Part shown: piece after piece, positions 35,901-43,801 of the stretch
Numbering within the stretch: position 1 is the stretch's first letter
How the letters are laid out: every line of letters starts with the position of its first letter
Assembly (NCBI GenBank): GCA_040902105.1
Contig: JBBDXW010000069.1
Span: forward strand, 5,828 to 69,827
Reading direction: 5' to 3'
DNA from: IDS-8 sp040902105
GTDB taxonomy: Bacteria > Pseudomonadota > Gammaproteobacteria > Steroidobacterales > Woeseiaceae
DNA: 64,000 bases
The notes under the pieces: model-generated
Database searches by the model: none
Told to the model about the DNA's origin: nothing
Seen by the model: the letters and a program-made list of their open reading frames with translations, nothing else
Translations under genes and position numbers: made by a program

Positions 35901-35977
35901 AGGGGCGCTGCCCGAGGGTGTTCCACGAGCGAGTTTCCCGTGTCTGAGCACGTGGAACACCCTCGGGCAGCGCTCCT
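35901..35977. repeat. 27-bp inverted repeat between convergent ubiA and comF
   Basis: Arms 35901-35927 and 35951-35977 (AGGGGCGCTGCCCGAGGGTG... and its reverse complement) match in 26 of 27 positions around a 23-nt spacer. Located between two convergent genes, it may act as a two-way terminator. No T-run flanks it, so a REP-like palindrome is equally possible. Confidence 0.88.
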
Positions 35978-36000
35978 GCGGTGGCGATAGAAACGCAAGT

Positions 36001-36723
36001 TCAGCGAACGGGCGAAGCGCGAGCCACAGTCAGAACACCGACCGTGACCGCGCCGGCATCCAGAAGCGCGTGGGCAAGCTGGCGGCAGGTTTCTCCCGTG
36101 GTCATCACGTCATCGACGATCAGCGGGTGGCGGCAATTCAGTTTACCGGTGACCGCGAAGGCATCTTTGACATTCCGCCGGCGCGCGGCCGCGTCGAGGC
36201 CCGTCTGTGGCCTCGTTCGGCGGATGCGTTTCGCGCTACGGAGCAGCGGCAGGCCGGTCTCGCGGCTCAACGGCTTGCACAGTTCGACCGCCTGGTTGAA
36301 GCCCCGCAGGGAATGACGCCAGTGGTGCAGCGGCACTGGCAGCAACGCATCGGCATCCTGAAAGTGCTGCAAAAATTCCGCAAACAGCAGTTCCGCGAAT
36401 GCGGGCGCATAATAAAGCGCATGACCGAACTTGAGCGACTTCAGTCCGGTATCGACGGGAAATGCGTATAGGACGGCGGAGCGTGCGCGGTAATACGGCG
36501 GCGGACGTCGCTGGCAGTCCGCGCATTCGATGCCACGCGGCAGGCGAACGCGGACCGGCTGCCCGCAGCGGCCGCAGGCCGTGGAAATGCGGGGCAGGTC
36601 GTAGCGGCAATTGATACAGAAGTAGCCAACCGCGCCACCGCCACAGAAAACACAATAATCGGGGAAAGCGCGACGAACAATTGCGGCTCCGCAACGCCTT
36701 AGTCTTTGTCCACGACCGAGCAT
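36001..36723 (-). CDS. comF: ComF family phosphoribosyltransferase-like protein
   Basis: A 240-residue protein with an N-terminal zinc-ribbon region of four CxxC pairs (CVFC, CINC, CGRC and CADC) and a C-terminal type I phosphoribosyltransferase fold whose PRPP loop is LIVDDVMTTGET. ComF/GntX proteins take part in DNA uptake for natural transformation or in carbon use; the precise reaction is unknown. The frame extends to 36801. The ATG at 36723 gives the family start (MLGRGQRLRRC) but has no clear ribosome site, so the start is tentative. It faces bioC head to head. Confidence 0.9.
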   Translation of the reverse strand: MLGRGQRLRRCGAAIVRRAFPDYCVFCGGGAVGYFCINCRYDLPRISTACGRCGQPVRVRLPRGIECADCQRRPPPYYRARSAVLYAFPVDTGLKSLKFGHALYYAPAFAELLFAEFLQHFQDADALLPVPLHHWRHSLRGFNQAVELCKPLSRETGLPLLRSAKRIRRTRPQTGLDAAARRRNVKDAFAVTGKLNCRHPLIVDDVMTTGETCRQLAHALLDAGAVTVGVLTVARASPVR

Positions 36724-36819
36724 TGTGACATCGTGAACGACTCGCACGACGATTGCGCGACGCCAATACGATGGTTTTGTTGAATAATCGCAAGGTCGCA
36801 TTTTTCGTGAACTTCACTC

Positions 36820-36871
36820 GCATTATTCATGAACGGTTGAGGTTGGACGTTGTGCCGTTCATGAATAATGC
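36820..36871. repeat. 17-bp inverted repeat upstream of bioC
   Basis: GCATTATTCATGAACGG at 36820-36836 and its exact reverse complement at 36855-36871 flank an 18-nt spacer. A related compact palindrome occurs at 60440-60462. The right arm ends 33 nt before the bioC ATG. Because the sequence recurs elsewhere, it is classed as a dispersed repeat and not a biotin operator. Confidence 0.8.
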
Positions 36872-36904
36872 GGCCAGGCGAAAGCGAGACTGACACGGAT
36901 CGCG

Positions 36905-37789
36905 ATGAATATGGACATCGAAAAACCAGGCGCCCTGAGACATCGAGACGTTTGCCGGCGCTTCGACCGTGCGGCGGCGACCTTTGACCAGGTCGATTTC
37001 GTGCACCGGCACGCGGCCAAGGGCCTGTTCGAGCGGATGTCGCCCATGCTGCTTAACGTAGAACGAATTCTCGATGCCGGTGCTGCAACGGGTACCGCGA
37101 GCCGCGCGCTGGCGCGCCATTACAGGCGGAGCCATGTGCTCAGTCTCGATTCGTCGATGTGCATGCTCAAGCGGGCGAAGAGGGCGCGCTCGAGGTTTGC
37201 CGCGATCGCGGAGCTGCAGGCCGATGCCGCAGGGCTGCCGTTGCAGGCCGGCAGCGTCGACCTCGTTTTCGCCAACATGCTGTTGCCCTGGATCGACGAT
37301 CTGCCGGCGTTTTTTGCCGGGATTGGCCGCGTGCTGCGAAAGGACGGCCTGTTGGTATTCTCGACACTCGGGCCCGACAGTCTCGACCAGCTGAGGCAAG
37401 CGTGGAGTGCCGTTGACCGGGAAGAACATGTGAATGCGTTCATCGACATGCACGACGTGGGCGATGCGCTTGTCAAGGCGGGGCTGCGCGAACCGGTACT
37501 CGACGTCGACTACCTGACGGTCACCTACCGCAGCCCGGAGGCCCTTTTCAACGACCTCGCACTGGCTGGTGCACGCAACAGCCTCGAGCGGCGGCGACAA
37601 ACACTGACGGGCAAGGGCCGCTTCAGAGAGATGCAACGGGCGCTCGCGGAAGCTTTCGGGGAAGGACCACTGTCGCTGCGCCTCGAGCTGGTTTTCGGGC
37701 ATGCATGGGGCCGGGGACAGGCTTCAGGGCAAACTTCGCCAGGGGAAATCCGCTTCGACGTCAGCCAGATCGGTCGCCGTTCGCGCTGA
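36905..37789 (+). CDS. bioC: Malonyl-ACP O-methyltransferase BioC
   Basis: A 294-residue SAM-dependent methyltransferase. The SAM-binding motif I is ILDAGAATGTASRAL near residue 56. Motifs ANMLLPWIDDLPAF and RVLRKDGLLVFSTLGPDSL are specific to BioC, which methylates malonyl-ACP to prime pimelate synthesis for biotin. A helical insertion around residues 185-215 is also typical. Other bio genes usually cluster with it, but none is present in this window. comF is divergent upstream. Confidence 0.9.
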   Translation: MNMDIEKPGALRHRDVCRRFDRAAATFDQVDFVHRHAAKGLFERMSPMLLNVERILDAGAATGTASRALARHYRRSHVLSLDSSMCMLKRAKRARSRFAAIAELQADAAGLPLQAGSVDLVFANMLLPWIDDLPAFFAGIGRVLRKDGLLVFSTLGPDSLDQLRQAWSAVDREEHVNAFIDMHDVGDALVKAGLREPVLDVDYLTVTYRSPEALFNDLALAGARNSLERRRQTLTGKGRFREMQRALAEAFGEGPLSLRLELVFGHAWGRGQASGQTSPGEIRFDVSQIGRRSR

Positions 37790-38226
37790 CGATCTCGAAT
37801 GTGTTGCGGCACCCGTTCCGCTCGCCGCCAGCTCTGCAACTGCGCCCGTTACGGCCTTGTGGAGCTAAAGTAACTCTTTGTTGTCATTGACGATTATGCG
37901 TTGCAGACTCTGCCGGGTGGTTTGCATGGTCCGGGGCGTTTGAGTACACTTCACAGGCCTTTGACCGGCGTGCCTCGCCGGACTTCTGAGAAACAGCAGT
38001 CCAGGAAACATAAACGGGGCTTCTTGTTCGCAACGGTTACGGCACCCTGGATTTGACACCCTGAAGAATGCATCGATTTGGCCGGGAGGCTCCCGCTTCC
38101 GACAGTTTTCTCGCGTCTCGATGTGGCACCGTTATCAGGGGCGATCGCGGTACTATCTGCCCTTGTCGTTGGCAGCAGGAAAAACGGAAATGCGGGCCAT
38201 TTTTTGGCCTACAGGGTGAGATTTTA
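37790..38226. other. bioC-coxB intergenic region (437 bp)
   Basis: No supported gene. The coxB frame extends back to 38068 but lacks a start with a ribosome site or a signal peptide there. A weak sigma70-like pair is visible: TTGCAT at 37922-37927 and TACACT at 37945-37950 with 17-nt spacing. If real, it would give coxB a long leader of about 270 nt. No strong hairpin was seen. Confidence 0.5.
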
Positions 38227-39042
38227 ATGATACGAAGACTGTCTCTGTGCGTAACCGGCCTGCTGGTCGCGACCGGCGCCGGCGCGGACTGGGCAATCAA
38301 CATGCCGAGAGGGGTCACGGAACTCAGCGCCGAGACCTACGATCTGCACATGATGGTGTTTTACTGGTGCGTGGGCATCGCGATAGTCGTTTTCGGTGCG
38401 ATGATCTTCACGCTGGTGCGGCATCGAAAATCGCGGGGCGTCACGCCCGCAAAGTTTTCGCACAGCATGGCCGCCGAAGTCACCTGGACGATCATACCCA
38501 TCATTATCCTGTTGCTGATGGTCGTGCCCGCCGCCGAAACGATGATCAAAATCGAAGACAGCCGCGAGCCGGGCCTGACGGTCGTCGTCACCGGCTATCA
38601 ATGGAAGTGGCATTACGCCTACCAGGGCGAGAACGTAAGCTATTACAGCACTCTCGCGCGAGCGAGTAACGAAGCGCGCCACAAAGGCTCCGGGATCGAT
38701 CCCGGCAGTGTCGAGAATTACCTCCTTGACGTCGACAATCCCCTCGTCGTCCCGCGAGGCACCAAGGTCCGGCTGCTTCTTACGTCCAACGACGTCGTGC
38801 ATTCCTGGTGGCTGCCGGATCTCTCGATCAAAAAGGATGCCATACCAGGGTTCATGAACGAGACATGGTTTCAGGCCGAGGAAACAGGCGTTTTCCGCGG
38901 CCAGTGCGCCGAGCTGTGCGGGATGGACCACGGTTATATGCCGATCGTTGTCGAGGTTGTCGAGCCGGACGCCTTCAAGGCATGGATGGACTCCGAACGG
39001 GAGCCGCCGCCGGCCGACTTGACGACGAGCAACGCAAGGTAG
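38227..39042 (+). CDS. coxB: Cytochrome c oxidase subunit II
   Basis: A 271-residue subunit carrying the CuA electron-entry site. A signal-like segment (residues 1-20) and two transmembrane helices (about 40-65 and 85-105) precede the cupredoxin domain. The CuA ligands are all present: His192, Cys227, Glu229, Cys231, His235 and Met238 in GQCAELCGMDHGYM. GYQWKWHY is the aromatic electron-transfer patch. There is no fused cytochrome c domain. The ATG at 38227 is chosen for its signal peptide. It is the first gene of the oxidase cluster. Confidence 0.96.
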   Translation: MIRRLSLCVTGLLVATGAGADWAINMPRGVTELSAETYDLHMMVFYWCVGIAIVVFGAMIFTLVRHRKSRGVTPAKFSHSMAAEVTWTIIPIIILLLMVVPAAETMIKIEDSREPGLTVVVTGYQWKWHYAYQGENVSYYSTLARASNEARHKGSGIDPGSVENYLLDVDNPLVVPRGTKVRLLLTSNDVVHSWWLPDLSIKKDAIPGFMNETWFQAEETGVFRGQCAELCGMDHGYMPIVVEVVEPDAFKAWMDSEREPPPADLTTSNAR

Positions 39043-39119
39043 GTAAACGAATTCACTGAGTTCGCGGATGCGCGCATCGCACACAGGCGCATACGCGGAT
39101 TCGCCCGGAGACGAGACAC

Positions 39120-40721
39120 ATGAGTACTGCAGTGGCAGACGCACACATCGACGAGCATCACGGCCCTGATAAAGGCATCAGGCGCTGGTTGTTCGCGACC
39201 AATCACAAGGACATCGGGACGATGTACCTGGTGTTCAGCCTGACCATGTTTTTCGTCGGCGGCACGATGGCCATGGTGATCCGCTCGGAGTTGCTGACGC
39301 CTGGCCTGCAGTTCGTGAACCCGGAATTCTTCAACCAGATGACCACGATGCACGCGCTGGTGATGATCTTCGGCGCCATCATGCCGGCCTTCGTAGGGCT
39401 CGCAAACTGGATGGTTCCCCTCATGATCGGCGCACCCGACATGGCGCTGCCGCGCATGAACAACTGGTCGTTCTGGATTCTGCCTGCCGCGTTCACCATT
39501 CTATTGTCCACGCTCTTCATGCCCGGCGGCGCTCCGGCCGGCGGCTGGACCATGTATCCGCCGCTCATTCTGCAAACCGGCGATGCATTTCCGTTTCTCA
39601 TTTTCTCCATTCACCTGATGGGCCTGTCGTCCATCATGGGTGCGATCAACATCATCGTTACCATTATCAACATGCGCGCGCCGGATATGTCGCTGCTCAA
39701 AATGCCGATGTTCGTCTGGTCGTGGTTGATAACGGCGTACCTGCTGATTGCCGTGATGCCGGTGCTGGCGGGCGCGGTAACCATGCTTTTGACCGACCAG
39801 TTCTTCGGCACCAGCTTCTTCCTGGCGGCCGGCGGCGGCGATCCGGTGATGTACCAGCATATTTTCTGGTTCTTCGGTCATCCGGAGGTTTACATCATGA
39901 TCCTGCCGGCGTTCGGCATCGTGTCCGAAGTGATCCCGACCTTCGCTCGCAAGCCGCTGTTCGGCCACGACTCGATGGTCTACGCGCTCTCCGCCATCGC
40001 GTTTCTGTCCTTCATCGTCTGGGCGCATCATATGTTCACGGTCGGCATGCCGCTGACCGGACAGTTGTTTTTCATGTTTGCAACCATGCTCATCGCAGTG
40101 CCTACCGGAGTGAAAATTTTCAACTGGACGGCAACGATGTGGCGGGGGGCGATGACCTTCGAGACGCCAATGCTGTTTGCGCTGGCCTTCCTGTTCCTGT
40201 TTTCGATCGGCGGCTTTTCCGGAGTCATGACGGCGGTAGTGCCGGCGGATATCCAGTACCAGGATTCCTACTTCGTCGTCGCGCACTTTCACTACGTACT
40301 GGTTCCCGGTGCGTTATTCGGCATTCTTGCGGCTGTCTATTACTGGCTGCCCAAGTGGACCGGACGCATGTACAACGAGAAGCTCGGAAAGCTTCATTTC
40401 TGGCTCACGACGATCTTCGTCAACGTTACGTTCTTCCCAATGCACTTCCTCGGACTGGCCGGCATGCCTCGACGGATACCCGACTACGCGACCCAGTTTG
40501 CCGACTTCAACTTCGTCGCAAGCATAGGTGCGTTCGGCTTCGGACTTGCGCAGCTGCTGTTCGTGTACGTCGTCGTCACCTGTATACGCGGACGCGGCGA
40601 ACCGGCGACAAGCACTGTCTGGGACAATCCGAAAGGACTCGAATGGACCGTGCCGTCACCGGCGCCTTATCACACGTTCGAGACACCGCCGAAGATTCCA
40701 TCGGCACAGGCATTCTCGTGA
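39120..40721 (+). CDS. coxA: Cytochrome c oxidase subunit I
   Basis: A 533-residue, twelve-helix catalytic subunit reducing O2 at the heme a3-CuB centre. Visible ligands are the low-spin heme histidine in MTTMHALVMIFG, the CuB His/Tyr pair in FFGHPEVYIMILP, the two CuB histidines in WAHHMFTVGM, and the heme histidines in VAHFHYVLV. The HPEVY tyrosine marks an A-type oxidase. Its stop overlaps the GTG of the next small gene by 4 nt. Confidence 0.97.
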   Translation: MSTAVADAHIDEHHGPDKGIRRWLFATNHKDIGTMYLVFSLTMFFVGGTMAMVIRSELLTPGLQFVNPEFFNQMTTMHALVMIFGAIMPAFVGLANWMVPLMIGAPDMALPRMNNWSFWILPAAFTILLSTLFMPGGAPAGGWTMYPPLILQTGDAFPFLIFSIHLMGLSSIMGAINIIVTIINMRAPDMSLLKMPMFVWSWLITAYLLIAVMPVLAGAVTMLLTDQFFGTSFFLAAGGGDPVMYQHIFWFFGHPEVYIMILPAFGIVSEVIPTFARKPLFGHDSMVYALSAIAFLSFIVWAHHMFTVGMPLTGQLFFMFATMLIAVPTGVKIFNWTATMWRGAMTFETPMLFALAFLFLFSIGGFSGVMTAVVPADIQYQDSYFVVAHFHYVLVPGALFGILAAVYYWLPKWTGRMYNEKLGKLHFWLTTIFVNVTFFPMHFLGLAGMPRRIPDYATQFADFNFVASIGAFGFGLAQLLFVYVVVTCIRGRGEPATSTVWDNPKGLEWTVPSPAPYHTFETPPKIPSAQAFS

Positions 40722-40831
40722 ACCAGGACCGTCGCTCCGCTCGAAGCGTGCGCAACACCGCGCTCTGGCTCGCGGCGATCGCTGTGACCTTTTACCTCGG
40801 TTTTATTCTCATGGGAATAATGAGGGGATAA
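40718..40831 (+). CDS. Cytochrome oxidase small assembly-type membrane protein (37 residues)
   Basis: A 37-codon frame beginning with GTG at 40718, overlapping the coxA stop as GTGA, and ending 15 nt before ctaG. It encodes a basic N-terminus (NQDRRSARSVRNTALW) and a single transmembrane helix (LAAIAVTFYLGFILMGI). Short one-helix proteins in exactly this position, between coxA and the Cox11 gene, are annotated in other proteobacteria as oxidase small assembly proteins. The position, overlap and helix support it; function is inferred from context. Confidence 0.75.
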   Translation: MNQDRRSARSVRNTALWLAAIAVTFYLGFILMGIMRG

Positions 40832-40846
40832 GGGGACACAAGAGCT

Positions 40847-41428
40847 ATGACCGACAGAAAGTCAGACGGCCGTATCGGTTCCGGAGCTCTCGCGATCCGG
40901 TTGCTGCTGTGCGCGGTCGGCATGTTTGCTTTCGGCTATGCGCTCGTTCCGATTTATGACGTCCTTTGCGAGATCACCGGCTTCGGCGGCAGAACCAATG
41001 AAACCCCTGTCGTGTTGGCGGTAGCTACCGATACCAGTCGCACCATAGATCTCGAATTCGTCACTACGGTCAATGAATATGCCCCGTGGGAGTTCCGCGC
41101 CAGCGTAGACAATATGAGAATAAATCCTGGCGGTTTGTACGAAGCGACCTTTGTCGCCACCAATCTGGCGAATCGGCACATGACGGCTCAGGCAGTGCCG
41201 AGCGTCGCACCCCAGCAGGCAGCGAAGTACTTCAGGAAACTGGACTGTTTCTGTTTTACGACGCAGGAGTTTGCGGCGCACGAAACGCGCGAACTGCCGG
41301 TGCGGTTCATCGTCGACCCGGCGCTACCGGAGTACGTCGACACGATAACCCTGTCGTATACCTTTTTTGATACGGCGCGCCTGTCACAGAATTCCGCCGA
41401 CGCGCATTCGCCGGCCACGGCAAAGTAA
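40847..41428 (+). CDS. ctaG: Cytochrome c oxidase assembly protein CtaG/Cox11
   Basis: A 193-residue protein anchored by one helix (residues ~15-35) with a periplasmic immunoglobulin-like domain. It delivers copper to the CuB site of subunit I. The copper-binding motif is C134-F-C136-F in KLDCFCFTTQ, and YDVLCEITGFGG near residue 37 holds a further conserved cysteine. It lies between the small assembly gene and coxC, the usual order. Confidence 0.95.
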   Translation: MTDRKSDGRIGSGALAIRLLLCAVGMFAFGYALVPIYDVLCEITGFGGRTNETPVVLAVATDTSRTIDLEFVTTVNEYAPWEFRASVDNMRINPGGLYEATFVATNLANRHMTAQAVPSVAPQQAAKYFRKLDCFCFTTQEFAAHETRELPVRFIVDPALPEYVDTITLSYTFFDTARLSQNSADAHSPATAK

Positions 41429-41452
41429 TACCGAACGATTCCGGAATCCGTC

Positions 41453-42319
41453 ATGACCAACACTGAAGATCGCTATTACGTTCCCCACAGCAGCCACTGG
41501 CCCATTGTCGGCTCGGTAGGTCTTTTCACGCTGATGATCGGTGTTTCCACCTGGCTCAACGGTAACCGGGTCGGTTTCTGGATCATGATGGCCGGCGTCG
41601 CGGTGATGATCGTCATGCTGACGGGCTGGTTCGGCCGGGTGATTGCCGAGAACCAGGCCGGCAAGTTCAACCGGCAGGTCGATACCTCGTTCCGCATGGG
41701 CATGTTCTGGTTCATCTTTTCCGAGGTGATGTTTTTCTCAGCCTTCTTCGGCGCATTGTTTTACGCGCGCAACATGGCTATTCCCTGGCTCGGCGGATCC
41801 AGCAACAATTTTTTCACCAATTTGTTCCTGTGGAACGAATTTGAAAGCACCTGGCCGACCGCCGGGCCGGGCCAGCTTGGCGGTGAATTCGAAGCGATGG
41901 AGCCGTTCGGGCTGCCGCTTATCAATACGGCGATTCTGCTTACGAGCAGTATCACGGTAACGATTGCGCACCACGCATTGCAGCTCAATCGACGCATGTT
42001 TCTGAACGTCTTTCTCGCGTTGACGTTCCTGCTCGGATTTACGTTTGTCTACCTGCAGGGCGCCGAGTATGTGCACGCCTATCAGGAATTGAATCTGAAG
42101 CTGACGACAGGAATCTACGGATCGACATTTTTCATGTTGACGGGATTTCACGGCATGCACGTTACGATCGGGGCGATCATGCTGACGATCATCTGGTTCC
42201 GCTCGATGAAGGGTCACTTCACGCCGGATAGTCATTTCGCCTTCGAGGCGGTCGCGTGGTACTGGCATTTCGTCGACGTCGTGTGGCTCGCTCTCTATAT
42301 ATTCGTCTACTGGATGTAA
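41453..42319 (+). CDS. coxC: Cytochrome c oxidase subunit III
   Basis: A 288-residue membrane subunit with seven predicted helices. Conserved segments are FWFIFSEVMFFSAFFGALFYAR, split here as FWFIFSEVMFF and SAFFGALFY, then FHGMHVTIGAIML and AFEAVAWYWHFVDVVWL at the end. Subunit III stabilises proton uptake and turnover of the catalytic core. It begins 25 nt after ctaG. Confidence 0.96.
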   Translation: MTNTEDRYYVPHSSHWPIVGSVGLFTLMIGVSTWLNGNRVGFWIMMAGVAVMIVMLTGWFGRVIAENQAGKFNRQVDTSFRMGMFWFIFSEVMFFSAFFGALFYARNMAIPWLGGSSNNFFTNLFLWNEFESTWPTAGPGQLGGEFEAMEPFGLPLINTAILLTSSITVTIAHHALQLNRRMFLNVFLALTFLLGFTFVYLQGAEYVHAYQELNLKLTTGIYGSTFFMLTGFHGMHVTIGAIMLTIIWFRSMKGHFTPDSHFAFEAVAWYWHFVDVVWLALYIFVYWM

Positions 42320-42368
42320 GGCGTTTCGGCGAATCGCCGGACGCGCACGCTGGTGTTTCAGGGAGCCT

Positions 42369-43160
42369 TTGCAGACGTCCGGGCGCAGCTTACTTTTGAC
42401 TACAGAGACAAACGAATTCGACTCTACCCACGTGACAGTCAGAACGAAAACCGCAAGCGATTTCGTGCCGCCCCTGGCCGGCTGCGTGCTTGTTGTGCTG
42501 TTCACGAGCCTCGGCTTCTGGCAACTCGACCGAGCGGAACAGAAACGGGCTGTCGAAGCGGCATTCGACAAGCCCGGTGAATACCTGCCCGTCGCGCCCG
42601 GCAACGAATATGGGCTCTACCAGCCGTTAACCGCTTCCGGCCGTTATCTGAGCGAACGCCAGTTTCTCCTCGACAATATGATTCTGGATGGACGGGTCGG
42701 CTATTTTGTCGTGACGCCCTTCGAGTACGAAAGCGGCAAGCCGCTGCTGCTGGTCAATCGCGGCTGGGTTGCGAAGACGACGCCGGCGGAGATTGCAGCG
42801 ACGATCGCGAGCGAAACTCCGGACAGTGAAACCGCTCCCCCCACTGCCGTCAAGGGACGCGCCGGACAGCTGCCCCGGGTCGGCATACGAGCGGGCGAAG
42901 CATTCGCCGGCGACATGGATTGGCCGCGAACGGCGAATTGGCCGACGCTGGACGAACTGGCCCGGGCGCTGGATCGCGACGTGCTGCCGTTCGTCCTCCT
43001 GGCAGACCCCGAGCCCGGCAACGCGCTGGTACGCCGCTGGCAGCCTCGGCATGTCGGTCCGATGCGGCATATCGGGTACGCAGTACAGTGGTTCGCGCTT
43101 GCCGCCGGGGTCGTCGTACTGGCCCTTTTCCTGTACAGACAGAGGCGGGCGAAACAATGA
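42369..43160 (+). CDS. SURF1 family cytochrome oxidase biogenesis protein
   Basis: A protein of up to 263 residues that helps insert heme a into subunit I. It has the N-terminal membrane helix containing LGFWQLDRAEQKR, the central LLLVNRGWVAK motif and a C-terminal helix (VQWFALAAGVVVLALFLY). This two-helix SURF1 layout is clear. The start is uncertain: a TTG at 42369 has GGGAG only about 4 nt away, while a GTG at 42432 gives a more usual N-terminus but lacks a ribosome site. The stop overlaps the next gene as ATGA. Confidence 0.9.
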   Translation: MQTSGRSLLLTTETNEFDSTHVTVRTKTASDFVPPLAGCVLVVLFTSLGFWQLDRAEQKRAVEAAFDKPGEYLPVAPGNEYGLYQPLTASGRYLSERQFLLDNMILDGRVGYFVVTPFEYESGKPLLLVNRGWVAKTTPAEIAATIASETPDSETAPPTAVKGRAGQLPRVGIRAGEAFAGDMDWPRTANWPTLDELARALDRDVLPFVLLADPEPGNALVRRWQPRHVGPMRHIGYAVQWFALAAGVVVLALFLYRQRRAKQ

Positions 43161-43726
43161 CCGGCAGGTCTGGTTCCGGCTGGTTGCCGATTATTCTCAT
43201 AGCGCTGCTGTTCTGCGTGCCGTTCGCCCTGGCGGCCTGGCTTTACTACGACAGCTCCCTGCAGCCGTCCGGGCGAACGAATCATGGCGCGATCCTGGAA
43301 CCGATCCTGAACCTGCACGACGCCGTCCCGAACTCGCCGGCTGTCGAATTGTCTGATGAGCACTGGTTGCTCGTCTACGCGAATGACGGCGAATGCGACA
43401 CGGAATGCCGCAACGCGCTATACACGCTTCGGCAATCGCGCCTGATGCTGGGCAATGACATGCGCCGCCTGAGGCGCGTATTCTTGCACGGCGAATTGAC
43501 GCCGGATAAAATTTTTCTGGAAGAGCAGCATCCGGGCCTCAGAATTATCCAGGACCGCGGACTCAGTTCCCTGCTGGCGTCCAGCCGGCCGCCGCGATCG
43601 CAGGCAGGAGGTTTTTTTCTCGTGGACACGCTCGGCAACCTGGTGATGTATTTCCCTCCCGGCACGGTGCCCGGCGATATGGTCGACGACATTAAACACC
43701 TGCTGGATCTGTCCCGGATTGGATAG
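43157..43726 (+). CDS. Membrane-anchored CxxxC thioredoxin-like protein of the oxidase cluster
   Basis: A 189-residue protein with one N-terminal helix (residues ~9-30) and a periplasmic domain carrying Cys80-D-T-E-Cys84. The later block GGFFLVDTLGNLVMYF resembles the strand region of thioredoxin/Sco folds. The Sco copper-ligand histidine expected just before that block is missing (the sequence is PPRSQAGG), so a dithiol role is more likely than copper delivery. The slot after SURF1 is occupied by an uncharacterised gene in Pseudomonas oxidase clusters too. Its start overlaps the SURF1 stop. Confidence 0.7.
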   Translation: MTGRSGSGWLPIILIALLFCVPFALAAWLYYDSSLQPSGRTNHGAILEPILNLHDAVPNSPAVELSDEHWLLVYANDGECDTECRNALYTLRQSRLMLGNDMRRLRRVFLHGELTPDKIFLEEQHPGLRIIQDRGLSSLLASSRPPRSQAGGFFLVDTLGNLVMYFPPGTVPGDMVDDIKHLLDLSRIG

Positions 43727-43801
43727 TCGGCCGCACAGTTCGCCGGCACGGCTGGCGCGGGTCGTTCAGCCGCACCATGGACATTTCCCTGGAGCATGCG
43801 C

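Noticed and set aside
36820..36871. Biotin-repressor operator upstream of bioC
   Set aside because: The palindrome does not match the BirA or BioR consensus as I know them, and a related copy lies at 60440-60462 away from biotin genes.
43157..43726. Assignment as Sco1/SenC copper chaperone
   Set aside because: The CxxxC pair is present but the required histidine is missing and overall length and N-terminal region differ.
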